Below are positions 42,992 to 55,316 of a DNA stretch of 64,000 nucleotides, piece after piece (positions within the stretch are counted from its first letter, which is position 1; each line of letters opens with the position of its first letter). This DNA comes from Sagittula stellata E-37. GTDB taxonomy: Bacteria > Pseudomonadota > Alphaproteobacteria > Rhodobacterales > Rhodobacteraceae. The stretch covers positions 744,001 to 808,000 of the forward strand of contig NZ_CP155729.1 of NCBI RefSeq assembly GCF_039724765.1, in the 5' to 3' direction. A program made the position numbers and the translations under genes. Under the pieces are notes generated by a model. That model was not told the origin of the DNA. It ran no database searches and saw only the letters and a program-made list of their open reading frames with translations.

Positions 42992-43999
42992 TCAGAACGG
43001 CGCGCGTTCCAGTTCGAATCCTTCTTCTGCAAGGAGGTTCAGCACCCCTTCCTCTCCGGACAGATGCGCGGCACCGAAGGCAGCGACCACCGGCCCTTCG
43101 GTGCTTTCCAGCGTGTCGAGGATGACGGGAATCCATGCGCGGTTCCGGGCGTCGATCATGGCGCTGTTCACCGTGTCGAAAACTACGTCGGCCTCTTCCT
43201 CTTGCATGGGGGTCAGGCGGGGCGACAGGACTTCGAGCACCAGCTGGCTTTCGGCGTGCGCCTCTTCGAAGTAGGTGGTGATGATCGTCTCGAACAGGTC
43301 CTCGTTCACCTCCGGCGGCGCCAGCGCAGAGCGGATCATGGACAGTTGCGCCGCCATCGGCACGGCGGCGAACAGCGCGAGGCCGGTGTCCCAAGGCTCC
43401 AGTGACAGGGTCGGCACCCGCTTTTCTTCGGCAATGGCTTCGAGCCGGACGTCGAGACCGTCGTTCTGTTCCAGCAGATCCTTCATGCAGGCCGGCACCG
43501 AAAGCAGCATGGAGACGTACCACGGTTGCATGCGGGCGCCGATGAAGGCCGGCATGTCACGCGCGGCCATCGCGCTGGACAATTGCTGCCATTCGTCCTC
43601 GGACAGAAGGTCGGGCAGGCTGCCATCCGATAACATGAACATGGCCGGGTCGCTGGCGATGCTGGCTTCCATGGTCTTCCGATCCGGGCCTGCCATCTCG
43701 AGCAGCAGGACGGCGGCGTCGTCAAGCAGGGGCGACAGCCGTTCGGTCGGGCCGTCGAGACGCGGGTCCGACAGGTGGATCGTTCCGACAAGGTGGACGA
43801 TTTCGTCGCCACGCCGGGCGATCCAGTGGTTGCCGGACGTGTAGGGCGTTTCGGCCAGGCGGGCATCGACCTCGGCCTTCTCATCCGGCAAGAGGGTGGG
43901 GCGCAGATCGTCCCCGGCGCAACGGGCGTGCGCAAGGACGGGCAGCGTCGTGATCGCCAGCCCCAGCAAGACATGCCGGGCGGTTTTCATCAGGGACAT
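42992..43999 (-). CDS. TraB/GumN family exported protein
   Basis: Protein of 335 aa with a signal peptide (about 1-25, ending LAHARC). HLVGTIHLSDPR is the first TIKI/TraB motif; GPVVAAFGAAHLSGEEGVLNLL near the C-terminus is the second, giving the paired Gly-x-x-His arrangement of this group. The start ATG at 43999 follows AAAGGAGCC. TIKI members are metal-dependent peptidases in animals; bacterial roles are mostly unknown. Convergent with dcp, with 30 bases between the genes. Confidence 0.82.
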   Translation of the reverse strand: MSLMKTARHVLLGLAITTLPVLAHARCAGDDLRPTLLPDEKAEVDARLAETPYTSGNHWIARRGDEIVHLVGTIHLSDPRLDGPTERLSPLLDDAAVLLLEMAGPDRKTMEASIASDPAMFMLSDGSLPDLLSEDEWQQLSSAMAARDMPAFIGARMQPWYVSMLLSVPACMKDLLEQNDGLDVRLEAIAEEKRVPTLSLEPWDTGLALFAAVPMAAQLSMIRSALAPPEVNEDLFETIITTYFEEAHAESQLVLEVLSPRLTPMQEEEADVVFDTVNSAMIDARNRAWIPVILDTLESTEGPVVAAFGAAHLSGEEGVLNLLAEEGFELERAPF

Positions 44000-44079
44000 A
44001 CAGGCTCCTTTGGTTGAGCCGCACTTTCTGCGCATGTGTGGCGCTGGACAAGGGGTAAAGCCCGGGAAACACTGCGATC

Positions 44080-44757
44080 ATGGAACGGGAAAGCGAGCTT
44101 TATGCACCGGTCAAGTCCCTGCTGGAAAAGCAGGGCTACACGGTCAAGGGAGAGGTCGGCGCGGCGGACTTGGTGGCGGTGCGCGGCGACGATCCGCCGG
44201 TGATCGTGGAACTGAAGCTGCGTATCACGCTGTCGCTGTTTCACCAGGCCTGCGCGCGGCTGAAGCTGACCGACCACGTCTACGTCGCCGTTCCAAAACC
44301 CACGGGCAAGACGGCGCGGCGGGCGCTGAAGGACAACCGTGACCTTTGCCGACGGCTGGGTCTGGGCTTCATCGTGGTGCTGCCGGACGGGCGGGTGGAG
44401 GTTCTTTGCGACCCCGGACCATATGCACCGCGCAAGAACCGCAAGAAATCCGATCATCTGCTGCGGGAGTTCGGGGCGCTGCGTGGCGATCCAAACGAGG
44501 GTGGTGCCACGCGGCACGGCATCGTCACCGCCTATCGTCAGGACGCGCTGGCCTGCGCGGCCTACCTTGCCGAGGCGGGTCCCAGCCGGGGGCGCGACGT
44601 GGCTGCCGCGACCGGTGTGGCGCGGGCTACGGGATTGATGCGCGACAATCATTACGGCTGGTTCGAGAAGGTGGCGACGGGCGTCTATGACCTGTCGGAG
44701 GCCGGCCGCGACGGACTGGTGCACTGGGCCTATTCGTGGGAGCCGGGCGGCGCGTAG
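44080..44757 (+). CDS. DUF2161 family protein, PD-(D/E)XK nuclease-like
   Basis: Protein of 225 aa. The N-terminal half has the PD-(D/E)XK pattern: GAADLVAV, then VIVELKLRITLSLFHQA, with Glu and Lys placed as in the nuclease core. The C-terminal half (about 145-220) looks like a winged-helix region. It matches what is called DUF2161 in Rhodobacterales. Role unknown; DNA or RNA cleavage is predicted from the fold only. Divergent from the TraB gene; its last codons and stop lie in a dispersed palindrome. Confidence 0.78.
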   Translation: MERESELYAPVKSLLEKQGYTVKGEVGAADLVAVRGDDPPVIVELKLRITLSLFHQACARLKLTDHVYVAVPKPTGKTARRALKDNRDLCRRLGLGFIVVLPDGRVEVLCDPGPYAPRKNRKKSDHLLREFGALRGDPNEGGATRHGIVTAYRQDALACAAYLAEAGPSRGRDVAAATGVARATGLMRDNHYGWFEKVATGVYDLSEAGRDGLVHWAYSWEPGGA

Positions 44758-44768
44758 CCCCGCCCTAC
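44745..44768. repeat. Dispersed palindrome, copy B
   Basis: GGGCGG at 44745-44750 pairs with CCGCCCTAC at 44760-44768 around GCGTAGC. It supplies the last codons and stop of the DUF2161 gene and runs into the end of the convergent transporter gene. Confidence 0.65.
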
Positions 44769-45748
44769 ATGCCGTTCCGCGGTGCGGCGGCGGCCTCGCA
44801 CGCCCGGTCGCGCGCAGCGGCTGCGCGGCCTTCACGCAGGGCGACACGCTCGCGGTGCAGCGTGTAGAGGCCGGACGCCACGATGATGGCGCACCCAACA
44901 AAGGTCCAGACGTCCGGCAGATCGGCAAAGACCACGTACCCGTAGAAGGTGCTCCAGATGATCAGCGAATAGTGGATCGGGGCCAGCGCCACCGCCTGCG
45001 CAATGTCGAGCGCCCGGATCACCAGAACCTCGCCCACACCGGCCGTCAAAGCCAGGCCAAGGATCACGAGCCAGAGCTGCAGCGTGTCCGGTGTCGTCCA
45101 GACGAACGGCAAAGCCAGGGCCACAAGGACCGTCGACGTGATGGACGTGAACGCAACGGTCGTCATCACGTTGTCCGCGCCCGACAGGGTTCGCGACAGG
45201 ACCTGCCTTGTCGCGAAGAAGCAGGCGGCGATCAGGACGAAGCCGATGGCCGGGTGAAACACGCCCAGCCCGGGCCGTATCACGATCAGCATCCCGACGA
45301 AGCCGACCGCCACGGCGGCCCAGCGACGCGGGCCGACCGGTTCCCGCAGGAACAGCGCGCCCATCAAGGTCACGAGGAACGGGGCGATGAAGGTCACGGC
45401 GACTGCGTCGGCCAGAGGCACATAGGTTACCGCCAGCACGAAACACAGTGCCGAGGACGCTGCGCAGATGCCGCGCAGGATCTGTACGCCGGGCAATTGC
45501 GACCTCAGGAGGTGCGCGCCCTTCATCGCCAGCATTACCAGCACACCAAGGAAAAGGCCGATCTGCCGGAAGAACACGATCTGCGCGGGCGGCAGCGTGT
45601 CGGTCAGGAACTTAGCCTGCACGTCGCAGGCGGCGAACGCGAAGAACCCCAGCGCCATAAGGACGATCCCGCGCATGTTCTGGCTTTCGGGGCCTTTGTT
45701 AGGATTTGGCCGGGCCGACAGAATCGGCGTGGCCTGAGGAGAGGGCAT
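44765..45748 (-). CDS. DMT superfamily (EamA) transporter
   Basis: Integral membrane protein of 327 aa with ten predicted helices in two EamA halves. LMALGFFAFAACDVQAKFLTD opens the first half and LREPVGPRRWAAVAVGFVGM marks the usual loop after helix 4. Likely an exporter or importer of small metabolites; the substrate cannot be inferred. Start is uncertain: ATG 45748 gives a 24-residue leader before the ATG at 45676, which starts directly at the first helix. Confidence 0.82.
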   Translation of the reverse strand: MPSPQATPILSARPNPNKGPESQNMRGIVLMALGFFAFAACDVQAKFLTDTLPPAQIVFFRQIGLFLGVLVMLAMKGAHLLRSQLPGVQILRGICAASSALCFVLAVTYVPLADAVAVTFIAPFLVTLMGALFLREPVGPRRWAAVAVGFVGMLIVIRPGLGVFHPAIGFVLIAACFFATRQVLSRTLSGADNVMTTVAFTSITSTVLVALALPFVWTTPDTLQLWLVILGLALTAGVGEVLVIRALDIAQAVALAPIHYSLIIWSTFYGYVVFADLPDVWTFVGCAIIVASGLYTLHRERVALREGRAAAARDRACEAAAAPRNGM

Positions 45749-46151
45749 GGCAAACTCGGATCTTGGACTGGCAGACACTAGACGCTGCGTCGCAGAATGA
45801 AAATGGCAGGCGGCGGGCATCTGCCCTGCATATCTGCAAGGGCGCTGTCTCAGCCCTGTATTTCATCTCTGTCCGGCCGGTCCTTATCTCGCAAGGCGAC
45901 GAAGACAGCCATAGGGACAAGGCTGTGCCGGGAGCGTGCTGTGACAGGGGCGTCGCGGCAATACCCACAGCCCGCAGACATGGAGCCGAGCGCCATGTGC
46001 GGCATTCCGGAAACCGGCGGGGTGTGTGGACCGGCAGACGCACGCGATGGCCCCTGGCTGCGCAGATCGAAACCGTCGCCGGGTTGGTGAGTGGCTGGGC
46101 TGTGGTGGCGTCGCTGGTCCCGGCCCTGCGGCGGCACCACAGGCAATAGCG
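45749..46151. other. Intergenic stretch without a clear gene
   Basis: About 400 bases between the DMT transporter and lactate dehydrogenase. Open frames exist on both strands but have arginine-rich, low-plausibility sequence and no motif I recognise. No terminator or repeat stands out. Confidence 0.45.
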
Positions 46152-47403
<1,252 letters not shown>

Positions 47404-48180
47404 ATGCTCATGTCGATACACGTCACGATGCACTATCGGTTCGCGCAACCCAACATCGCCTTTCTGGCGCTGGAGGCGGCCCGGACCGAAGGTCAGTCGG
47501 TCCTGTCGGAGGCGTTTGTGGCCGGCGATGCCGAGCTGACGCGGATCGCGGGAGATGCCGGCATCGGTCACAGGATCTGGGCCCGCATACCCGGCGAAGC
47601 CCTGAAGCTGGACTACAGGGCGACGCTGGAGATCACGCGGCCCGCACCGATGCTTGGCACCTTGAAGACCGCGCCGCTGCCGGAGATTCCGGCAGAGCCC
47701 GCGCCCTACCTGCGGCCCTCCCGCTATTGCCAGTCGGACAAGTTCACGGCTTTCGTCGGCAAGCGGTTCGGTCATCTGGAGGGGGGCGCCAAGGTCGCGG
47801 CGATCCGGGACTGGATCGAGGACGAGCTGGACTACGTTCCTGGCAGCTCGGACGCGGACACAAATGTGCTGGAGACCTTCGCCGGCCGGCAGGGTGTGTG
47901 CCGCGACTATGCGCATCTGTTCTGCACGATGGTCCGTGCCGCCGAGATCCCGGCCCGCTGCGTGGCCGTATATGGTCCGGACGTGACCCCCCAAGACTTT
48001 CACGCGGTTGGACAGGTCTGGCTCGATGGGGCGTGGCATCTCGTCGATCCCACGGGTATGTGCACTGCGGATGCCCTGGCCGTCGTGGCCGTCGGCCGGG
48101 ACGCCTATGACATCGCGTTTCTCGGATCGCAGGCCCCTGCGGAGCTGGTCGAGCAGACCGTGCGCGTCACACGCGGCTGA
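47404..48180 (+). CDS. Transglutaminase-like cysteine peptidase family protein
   Basis: Protein of 258 aa. The catalytic triad is visible: Cys in GRQGVCRDYAHLF, His in DFHAVGQVWL and Asp in WHLVDPTG. The N-terminal region (about 1-100) is the beta domain of bacterial transglutaminase-like proteins. No signal peptide. These proteins are usually proteases or peptide amidases rather than cross-linkers. Start is ATG 47404; a second ATG lies two codons later. It precedes the groESL promoter. Confidence 0.82.
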   Translation: MLMSIHVTMHYRFAQPNIAFLALEAARTEGQSVLSEAFVAGDAELTRIAGDAGIGHRIWARIPGEALKLDYRATLEITRPAPMLGTLKTAPLPEIPAEPAPYLRPSRYCQSDKFTAFVGKRFGHLEGGAKVAAIRDWIEDELDYVPGSSDADTNVLETFAGRQGVCRDYAHLFCTMVRAAEIPARCVAVYGPDVTPQDFHAVGQVWLDGAWHLVDPTGMCTADALAVVAVGRDAYDIAFLGSQAPAELVEQTVRVTRG

Positions 48181-48302
48181 CAGGCCGTGCGGTGATCCGT
48201 CCCGGGGGGGCTTGGGTTCGGCCCTGTCCTGCTTATGTATGCTGTGCATGAAACCTTGGCCCCGCAGCGCAAAGATCGCGCAAAAATTCTCATCGCCTCA
48301 TG

Positions 48303-48331
48303 TTGACACGACTCGGCTCGTTCCTTACCTC
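48303..48331 (+). promoter_or_regulatory. Probable groESL promoter
   Basis: A perfect -35 hexamer TTGACA lies at 48303-48308. A weak -10 candidate (TTACCT or TACCTC) follows at 16-17 bases. The transcription start would fall at or just before the CIRCE operator. Confidence 0.5.
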
Positions 48332-48338
48332 AGCGCCG

Positions 48339-48365
48339 TTAGCACTCTCTCCACTTGAGTGCTAA
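48339..48365 (+). promoter_or_regulatory. CIRCE operator of groESL
   Basis: Perfect inverted repeat TTAGCACTC-N9-GAGTGCTAA, 56 bases before groES. This is the conserved HrcA binding site, so the operon is repressed by HrcA and released on heat stress. hrcA itself is not in the window. Confidence 0.95.
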
Positions 48366-48421
48366 CGGCCCGCTCGAAGACGAGGGGCCAAGGTTGTAAC
48401 TTTGAGCTAGGAGACTCGAAG

Positions 48422-48733
48422 ATGGCATTCAAACCGCTTCATGACCGCGTGCTGGTTCGTCGCGTAGAATCGGACGAAAAGACTGCTGGTGGCCTGATCA
48501 TCCCCGATAGCGCCAAGGAAAAGCCGGCAGAGGGCGTGGTTGTCGCGTGTGGCGAAGGTGCACGCAAGGACAGCGGCGAGCTGATCGATATGGCCGTCAA
48601 AGAGGGTGACAAGGTCCTCTTCGGCAAGTGGTCGGGCACCGAAGTCAACGTCGGCGGCGAAGAGCTGCTGATCATGAAGGAAAGCGACATCCTGGGCATC
48701 ATCACCGATGACGCGGCTGCCAAGGCAGCCTGA
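48422..48733 (+). CDS. groES: Co-chaperonin GroES
   Basis: Ten-kDa chaperonin of 103 aa that caps Gro[14 protein letters not shown] opens the protein, the mobile loop reads [20 protein letters not shown], and [22 protein letters not shown] closes it. ATG 48422 follows AGGAGACTC. Slightly longer than many GroES owing to an Ala-rich tail (DDAAAKAA). groEL follows 49 bases on. Confidence 0.97.
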   Translation: MAFKPLHDRVLVRRVESDEKTAGGLIIPDSAKEKPAEGVVVACGEGARKDSGELIDMAVKEGDKVLFGKWSGTEVNVGGEELLIMKESDILGIITDDAAAKAA

Positions 48734-48746
48734 GCGCCGGTTCTGA

Positions 48747-50426
<1,680 letters not shown>

Positions 50427-50454
50427 TCTGCCCGCCGCAGATCAAATCACGGAA

Positions 50455-50480
50455 GGGCCGGTGTTTCACCGGCCCTTTTC
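50455..50480 (+). terminator. Rho-independent terminator of groESL
   Basis: Nine-bp perfect stem GGGCCGGTG / CACCGGCCC with a TTT loop, followed by TTTTC. Classic terminator form. Confidence 0.9.
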
Positions 50481-50647
50481 TTTGTAGCGGATCTGGTCGC
50501 AGGGATGCGGTCGTTTGGCCTTGGTCGCCCTGGCAGGCGTCCCGATGAGCTCCTTGAAATTCCGAGCGTGTCGAGCCATGCCGGAATTCCGCTCGCGGAA
50601 ACGATGCCCGATGGCTATCCTGCGTCAGCACTGGATGGGACGCGCTC

Positions 50648-50941
50648 ATGAGTCGTCGGGACAGCAGGAAAGCCATGGAGCTGCGTCTACCGGACGATCT
50701 CCGAAAGCGTCTGGTTTCGACCTCCGGTCAGTTCCTTCCTCTCGCTTATCTTGCACGACAGGCCCTGCGCCGCGCTTTGGACGGCGAGGTCGGCTGGGAA
50801 GTCGATGTGAACCCCGGCACGGCCCGTCCGATCCTCCTGCAGCTTTCCACGGAGGAACAGGCGCGTCTGGACATCTGGATCTCCGCGCGGGGCGTGAATG
50901 CCGAGGTCGCCGTGCTGTCGCTGATCTCTGCCGTCGTCTGA
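50648..50941 (+). CDS. Small protein, possible ribbon-helix-helix type
   Basis: Protein of 97 aa. MELRLPDDLRKRLVSTSGQF followed by LAYLARQALRRALDG resembles a ribbon-helix-helix DNA-binding fold, and the C-terminal half (LLQLSTEEQARLDIWISARG) is regular helix. No toxin partner or operon mate is visible; the next gene is convergent with three bases between the stops. Composition supports a real gene, but no family is certain. Confidence 0.5.
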   Translation: MSRRDSRKAMELRLPDDLRKRLVSTSGQFLPLAYLARQALRRALDGEVGWEVDVNPGTARPILLQLSTEEQARLDIWISARGVNAEVAVLSLISAVV

Positions 50942-50944
50942 CGG

Positions 50945-51376
50945 TCAGCGCACGTCGGGGGCAACGTCCGAAAAGCGGCCCTCGGGGAGCGGCTGCGCGG
51001 TGCTGACATCCCAAGTGTACAGATAGCATTCGGCGTCGTGGCGTGTGCCATCGTGCAGGATGACCTCGATGGTACGCCGCAGGTATTCGTGCGGCTCGGG
51101 CCAGTCCGGAGAGCAGCCCTCGAAATCGTCCAGCGAACCGAACACGGCATCCGGGTCGTGGACGCGATGCAATTCGCCATGCACCCGATCGTCCGGATCG
51201 GGCGAGGGCAGGGCGCCGGGATAGGCGTTTTGCCCGGGGTCGTCCGGGTCGTCGATCAGGTAAAGCCTGGCACGGATCGTGCCTTGGCCGAGAGAGGACG
51301 CATGGCGGCGCAAGAGCGCGCCCATTGGATGGTCCGCGGTCGTGGTCAAGGTGCCGTACACAAACAGCAGGGTCAT
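50945..51376 (-). CDS. Gamma-glutamylcyclotransferase-like (AIG2 fold) protein
   Basis: Protein of 143 aa. MTLLFVYGTLTT is the substrate-loop signature of the GGCT fold; AYPGALPSPDPDDRVHGELHRV and LDDFEGCSPDWPEPHEYLRRT match the rest of the fold, with a Glu placed as catalytic residue (DDFEG). Such enzymes make 5-oxoproline from gamma-glutamyl amines. ATG 51376 follows GGAGTCCAGACG. Exact substrate unknown. Confidence 0.78.
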   Translation of the reverse strand: MTLLFVYGTLTTTADHPMGALLRRHASSLGQGTIRARLYLIDDPDDPGQNAYPGALPSPDPDDRVHGELHRVHDPDAVFGSLDDFEGCSPDWPEPHEYLRRTIEVILHDGTRHDAECYLYTWDVSTAQPLPEGRFSDVAPDVR

Positions 51377-51517
51377 CGTCTGGACTCCGTTGGCCTGGGT
51401 GCCACTTGATAGGAAATCCCGGGTCCTAGTTGAAGCCGCAATTGTCCTGCCTGACGTCGCGGTGTCCGTGTTTCGTTGGGACTGCCGTGGATCGAGGCGC
51501 TTGCCGCAACGCCCGTC

Positions 51518-52135
51518 ATGCGCTTTGAACCCGCCATGGAAATGAGATTCGAAGAGGCGCTTTGGGCGCAGGGTGTGAATCGGGTGGCTGGCGTCGACGA
51601 GGTGGGGCGCGGGCCTCTGGCAGGGCCGGTCGTGGCGGCGGCGGTGGTGCTGAACCGGGCATCGATCCCGGACGGGCTGAACGACTCGAAAAAGCTGACC
51701 ATCAAGCGGCGGGAGTTCCTGGCTCCGCTCTTGTGGCAAAGCGCTGAGGTGTCAATCGGCCAGGCCTCCGTCGAAGAGATCGACGAGACGAACATCCTGC
51801 AAGCCAGTCTTCTGGCAATGCGGCGGGCCGTCGAAGGGCTGCCGAAGCCGCCGGACCATCTTCTGGTCGACGGCAACCGCGCACCGGGCGGTATTTCATG
51901 TGACGCGACGTGTATCGTGGGCGGCGACGGGCGCAGCCCGAGCATCGCCGCGGCCTCAATTGTGGCCAAAATCTGGCGCGATGATGTCATGAAAAGGGCC
52001 GCGACACAGTACCCGGGTTATGGATGGGAAACGAACGCCGGATACCCGACGAAGTGTCACAAATCTGCCCTTCGAAATCTTGGGGCGACGCCATTCCATA
52101 GACGTTCGTTCAAGCCGGTGCGCGATATCTTGTGA
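51518..52135 (+). CDS. rnhB: Ribonuclease HII
   Basis: Endonuclease of about 205 aa removing ribonucleotides from DNA and degrading RNA-DNA hybrids. GVDEVGRGPLAGPVVAA carries the first Asp and Glu, LNDSKKLT follows, LLVDGN holds the next Asp, and ASIVAKIWRDD the last. Start could be ATG 51518, 51536 or 51542; the first is used. It ends 114 bases before ccrM and reads in the same direction. Confidence 0.92.
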   Translation: MRFEPAMEMRFEEALWAQGVNRVAGVDEVGRGPLAGPVVAAAVVLNRASIPDGLNDSKKLTIKRREFLAPLLWQSAEVSIGQASVEEIDETNILQASLLAMRRAVEGLPKPPDHLLVDGNRAPGGISCDATCIVGGDGRSPSIAAASIVAKIWRDDVMKRAATQYPGYGWETNAGYPTKCHKSALRNLGATPFHRRSFKPVRDIL

Positions 52136-52157
52136 CAAGCTAAATCTGCAACCCACT

Positions 52158-53347
<1,190 letters not shown>

Positions 53348-53418
53348 GACACCCCTGAGGGGTCCCGAGAATTCAAGAACACCGCCGGTGCACTGTGGGC
53401 TGCCACAGGCACTGACTT

Positions 53419-53449
53419 GCCCCGTCTGCCCTGCAGACGGGGCTTTTTT
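53419..53449 (+). terminator. Rho-independent terminator of ccrM
   Basis: Eleven-bp stem GCCCCGTCTGC / GCAGACGGGGC with a CCT loop and six T residues, 71 bases after the ccrM stop. Confidence 0.93.
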
Positions 53450-53496
53450 CGCCAGCAGGACAGGCTATCCTTGAGTGCGGAAAGGGAGGGCTTCCG

Positions 53497-54156
53497 ATGC
53501 GGGTGAGAGCGGACTTCACGCAGGACGAGGTGGTGCGTCCACAGGACTACGAATGGCGCTCGTCCCCGGCGAGCGGTGTGGACCGGATGATGCTGGACCG
53601 GATCGGCGAAGAGGTCGCGCGCGCAACCACCATCGTGCGCTTCGCCCCGAACAGCGCATTCGACCCTCACACGCACGGCGGCGGAGAGGAATACCTCGTG
53701 CTGGAGGGCGTGTTCTCGGACGAGTTCGGCGACTATCCGGCGGGCACCTACGTGCGCAATCCCATCGGGACGCGGCACACACCACGGATCGGTCCCGAAG
53801 GTGCGACGATCCTTGTGAAACTGTGTCAGTTCGACAAGGAGGACACCGAACAGAAAGTCATCGACACACGCAGGACGCAGTTCCGGCCGGGCGTGGCGCC
53901 GGGGCTGACGGAACTCCTTTTGCACGAGGTGCCGGGCGAACGTGTCCGCATGGTCCGGTTCGCTCCGGGCGCATGGCTGGAGCGGGCGGACCACAGGTCA
54001 TCCGAAGAGATTTTTGTGGTCGAGGGCACGCTTGACGACGAGTCCGGCCGTTATCCCGCCGGAAGCTGGCTGCGCAGCCCGGGCGGCGCGGGAAACCGAA
54101 TGGGATCGCGGGACGGCTGCCTGCTTTACGTCAAGACCGGCCATCTTCCGGTCTGA
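53497..54156 (+). CDS. Bicupin protein (ChrR-like cupin)
   Basis: Protein of 219 aa with two tandem cupin domains. The first (about 40-100) has FDPHTHGGGEEYLVLEGVF and RHTP, with His, His, Glu and His metal ligands. The second (about 145-215) has LERADHRSSEEIFVVEGTL but its metal site is weaker. Resembles the cupin half of ChrR-type anti-sigma factors without the zinc-binding N-terminal half; no sigma factor gene is adjacent. A dispersed repeat follows the stop. Enzymatic role unknown. Confidence 0.75.
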   Translation: MRVRADFTQDEVVRPQDYEWRSSPASGVDRMMLDRIGEEVARATTIVRFAPNSAFDPHTHGGGEEYLVLEGVFSDEFGDYPAGTYVRNPIGTRHTPRIGPEGATILVKLCQFDKEDTEQKVIDTRRTQFRPGVAPGLTELLLHEVPGERVRMVRFAPGAWLERADHRSSEEIFVVEGTLDDESGRYPAGSWLRSPGGAGNRMGSRDGCLLYVKTGHLPV

Positions 54157-54166
54157 CACCATCGCG

Positions 54167-54235
54167 CAGGGTGGCGCATAGCCCCACCCTACAAGCCATC
54201 GCCACATTCCGTAGGGCGGGGCTTTGCGCCGCCCC
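54167..54235. repeat. Dispersed palindrome, copy C (two facing units)
   Basis: The first unit pairs AGGGTGG with CCACCCT (54168-54190) and ends CCCTAC; 18 bases on, GTAGGGCGGGGC...GCCGCCCC (54211-54235) is the same element inverted. It begins ten bases after the bicupin stop and lies in the leader of the next gene. Confidence 0.7.
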
Positions 54236-54296
54236 GTCCCGGCATCTGCTCGCGGGGCCTTTTCGTCGTGTGGCACAGGGCCTAATCCTTGTCGGC

Positions 54297-55190
54297 ATGG
54301 ACATACGTGCAATACTCATGGGGCTGGCCTTTGCGGCGATGTGGTCCTCGGCCTTCACATCCGCCCGGATCATCGTCGCCGCGGCCCCTCCGCTCACCGC
54401 GCTGGCCCTGCGTTTCCTGATCTCCGGCCTGATCGCGGTCGGGATCGCGTTGTTCCTGCGGCAAAGCTGGCGGCTGTCGGCGGCACAATGGCGCGCGACC
54501 ATCGTTTTCGGCATCTGCCAGAACGCGGTGTATCTTGGGCTCAACTTCGTCGCCGTACAGACAATCGAAGCGTCGCTTGCCGCAATCATCGCATCGACCA
54601 TGCCGCTGCTCGTGGCGCTTGCAGGGTGGTTGTTTCTTGGGGAAAAACCGGCACGACAGGCGGTTGTGGGGCTGGTGGCCGGAGTGGTCGGCGTGGTGAT
54701 CATCATGGGGGCGCGGTTCGGCGGGGGGCTCGACCTCTTCGGCGTGACGCTTTGCGTCCTGGGGGTATTGGCCCTGACAACGGCAACCATGTTCCTGAGG
54801 GGCGCGACTTCGGGCGGGAACTTCATGATGGTCGTGGGGTTGCAGATGCTGATCGGCAGCGCGGCGCTCTGGGTACCGGCTCTGGCACTTGAGACGCCGG
54901 AGGTCACGTGGTCCCCCAGTCTGATCGCCGCTTTCGCCTACACGACGCTGGTGCCCGGTCTTGCGGCCACCTTCGTCTGGGTGCTGCTGGTCAACCGCAT
55001 CGGGGCCGTCCGGGCGTCGACCTTCCATTTCCTGAACCCCTTCCTCGGCGTGGCGATCGCAGCCGCGCTCCTGGGAGAGAGGCTGCGCCTGCTGGACCTG
55101 ATCGGCGTGGCGGTGATCGCCTGTGGCGTCCTTCTGGTGCAGCTTGCGAAACTGCCGGCAACCGCTGCGGGTGTCGCGCGCGACGGGTAA
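54297..55190 (+). CDS. DMT superfamily (EamA) transporter
   Basis: Membrane protein of 297 aa with ten helices in two EamA repeats. MGLAFAAMWSSAFTSARIIV is the first helix region and FHFLNPFLGVAIAAALLGERL the canonical end of the second repeat. Probably exports an amino acid or related metabolite. Start ATG 54297. No Shine-Dalgarno sequence stands out, and a dispersed repeat occupies its leader. Independent of the DMT gene at 44765, with which it shares only family-level similarity. Confidence 0.83.
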   Translation: MDIRAILMGLAFAAMWSSAFTSARIIVAAAPPLTALALRFLISGLIAVGIALFLRQSWRLSAAQWRATIVFGICQNAVYLGLNFVAVQTIEASLAAIIASTMPLLVALAGWLFLGEKPARQAVVGLVAGVVGVVIIMGARFGGGLDLFGVTLCVLGVLALTTATMFLRGATSGGNFMMVVGLQMLIGSAALWVPALALETPEVTWSPSLIAAFAYTTLVPGLAATFVWVLLVNRIGAVRASTFHFLNPFLGVAIAAALLGERLRLLDLIGVAVIACGVLLVQLAKLPATAAGVARDG

Positions 55191-55316
55191 AAAACCTCTG
55201 AAAGTCTCGTTACTTTTCCGGTAGGCGACGAGGCTTTGTTTACCGCCTCCGCCTAGTGTCAGCACCGAGTTCTTTCGGGCCCCCCCATGCTCGCCTTTCG
55301 AGAAACGAGGAATGAC

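Noticed and set aside
50648..51376. Toxin-antitoxin pair formed by the small RHH-like gene and the next gene
   Set aside because: The genes are convergent and the neighbour is a cyclotransferase-like protein, not a toxin.
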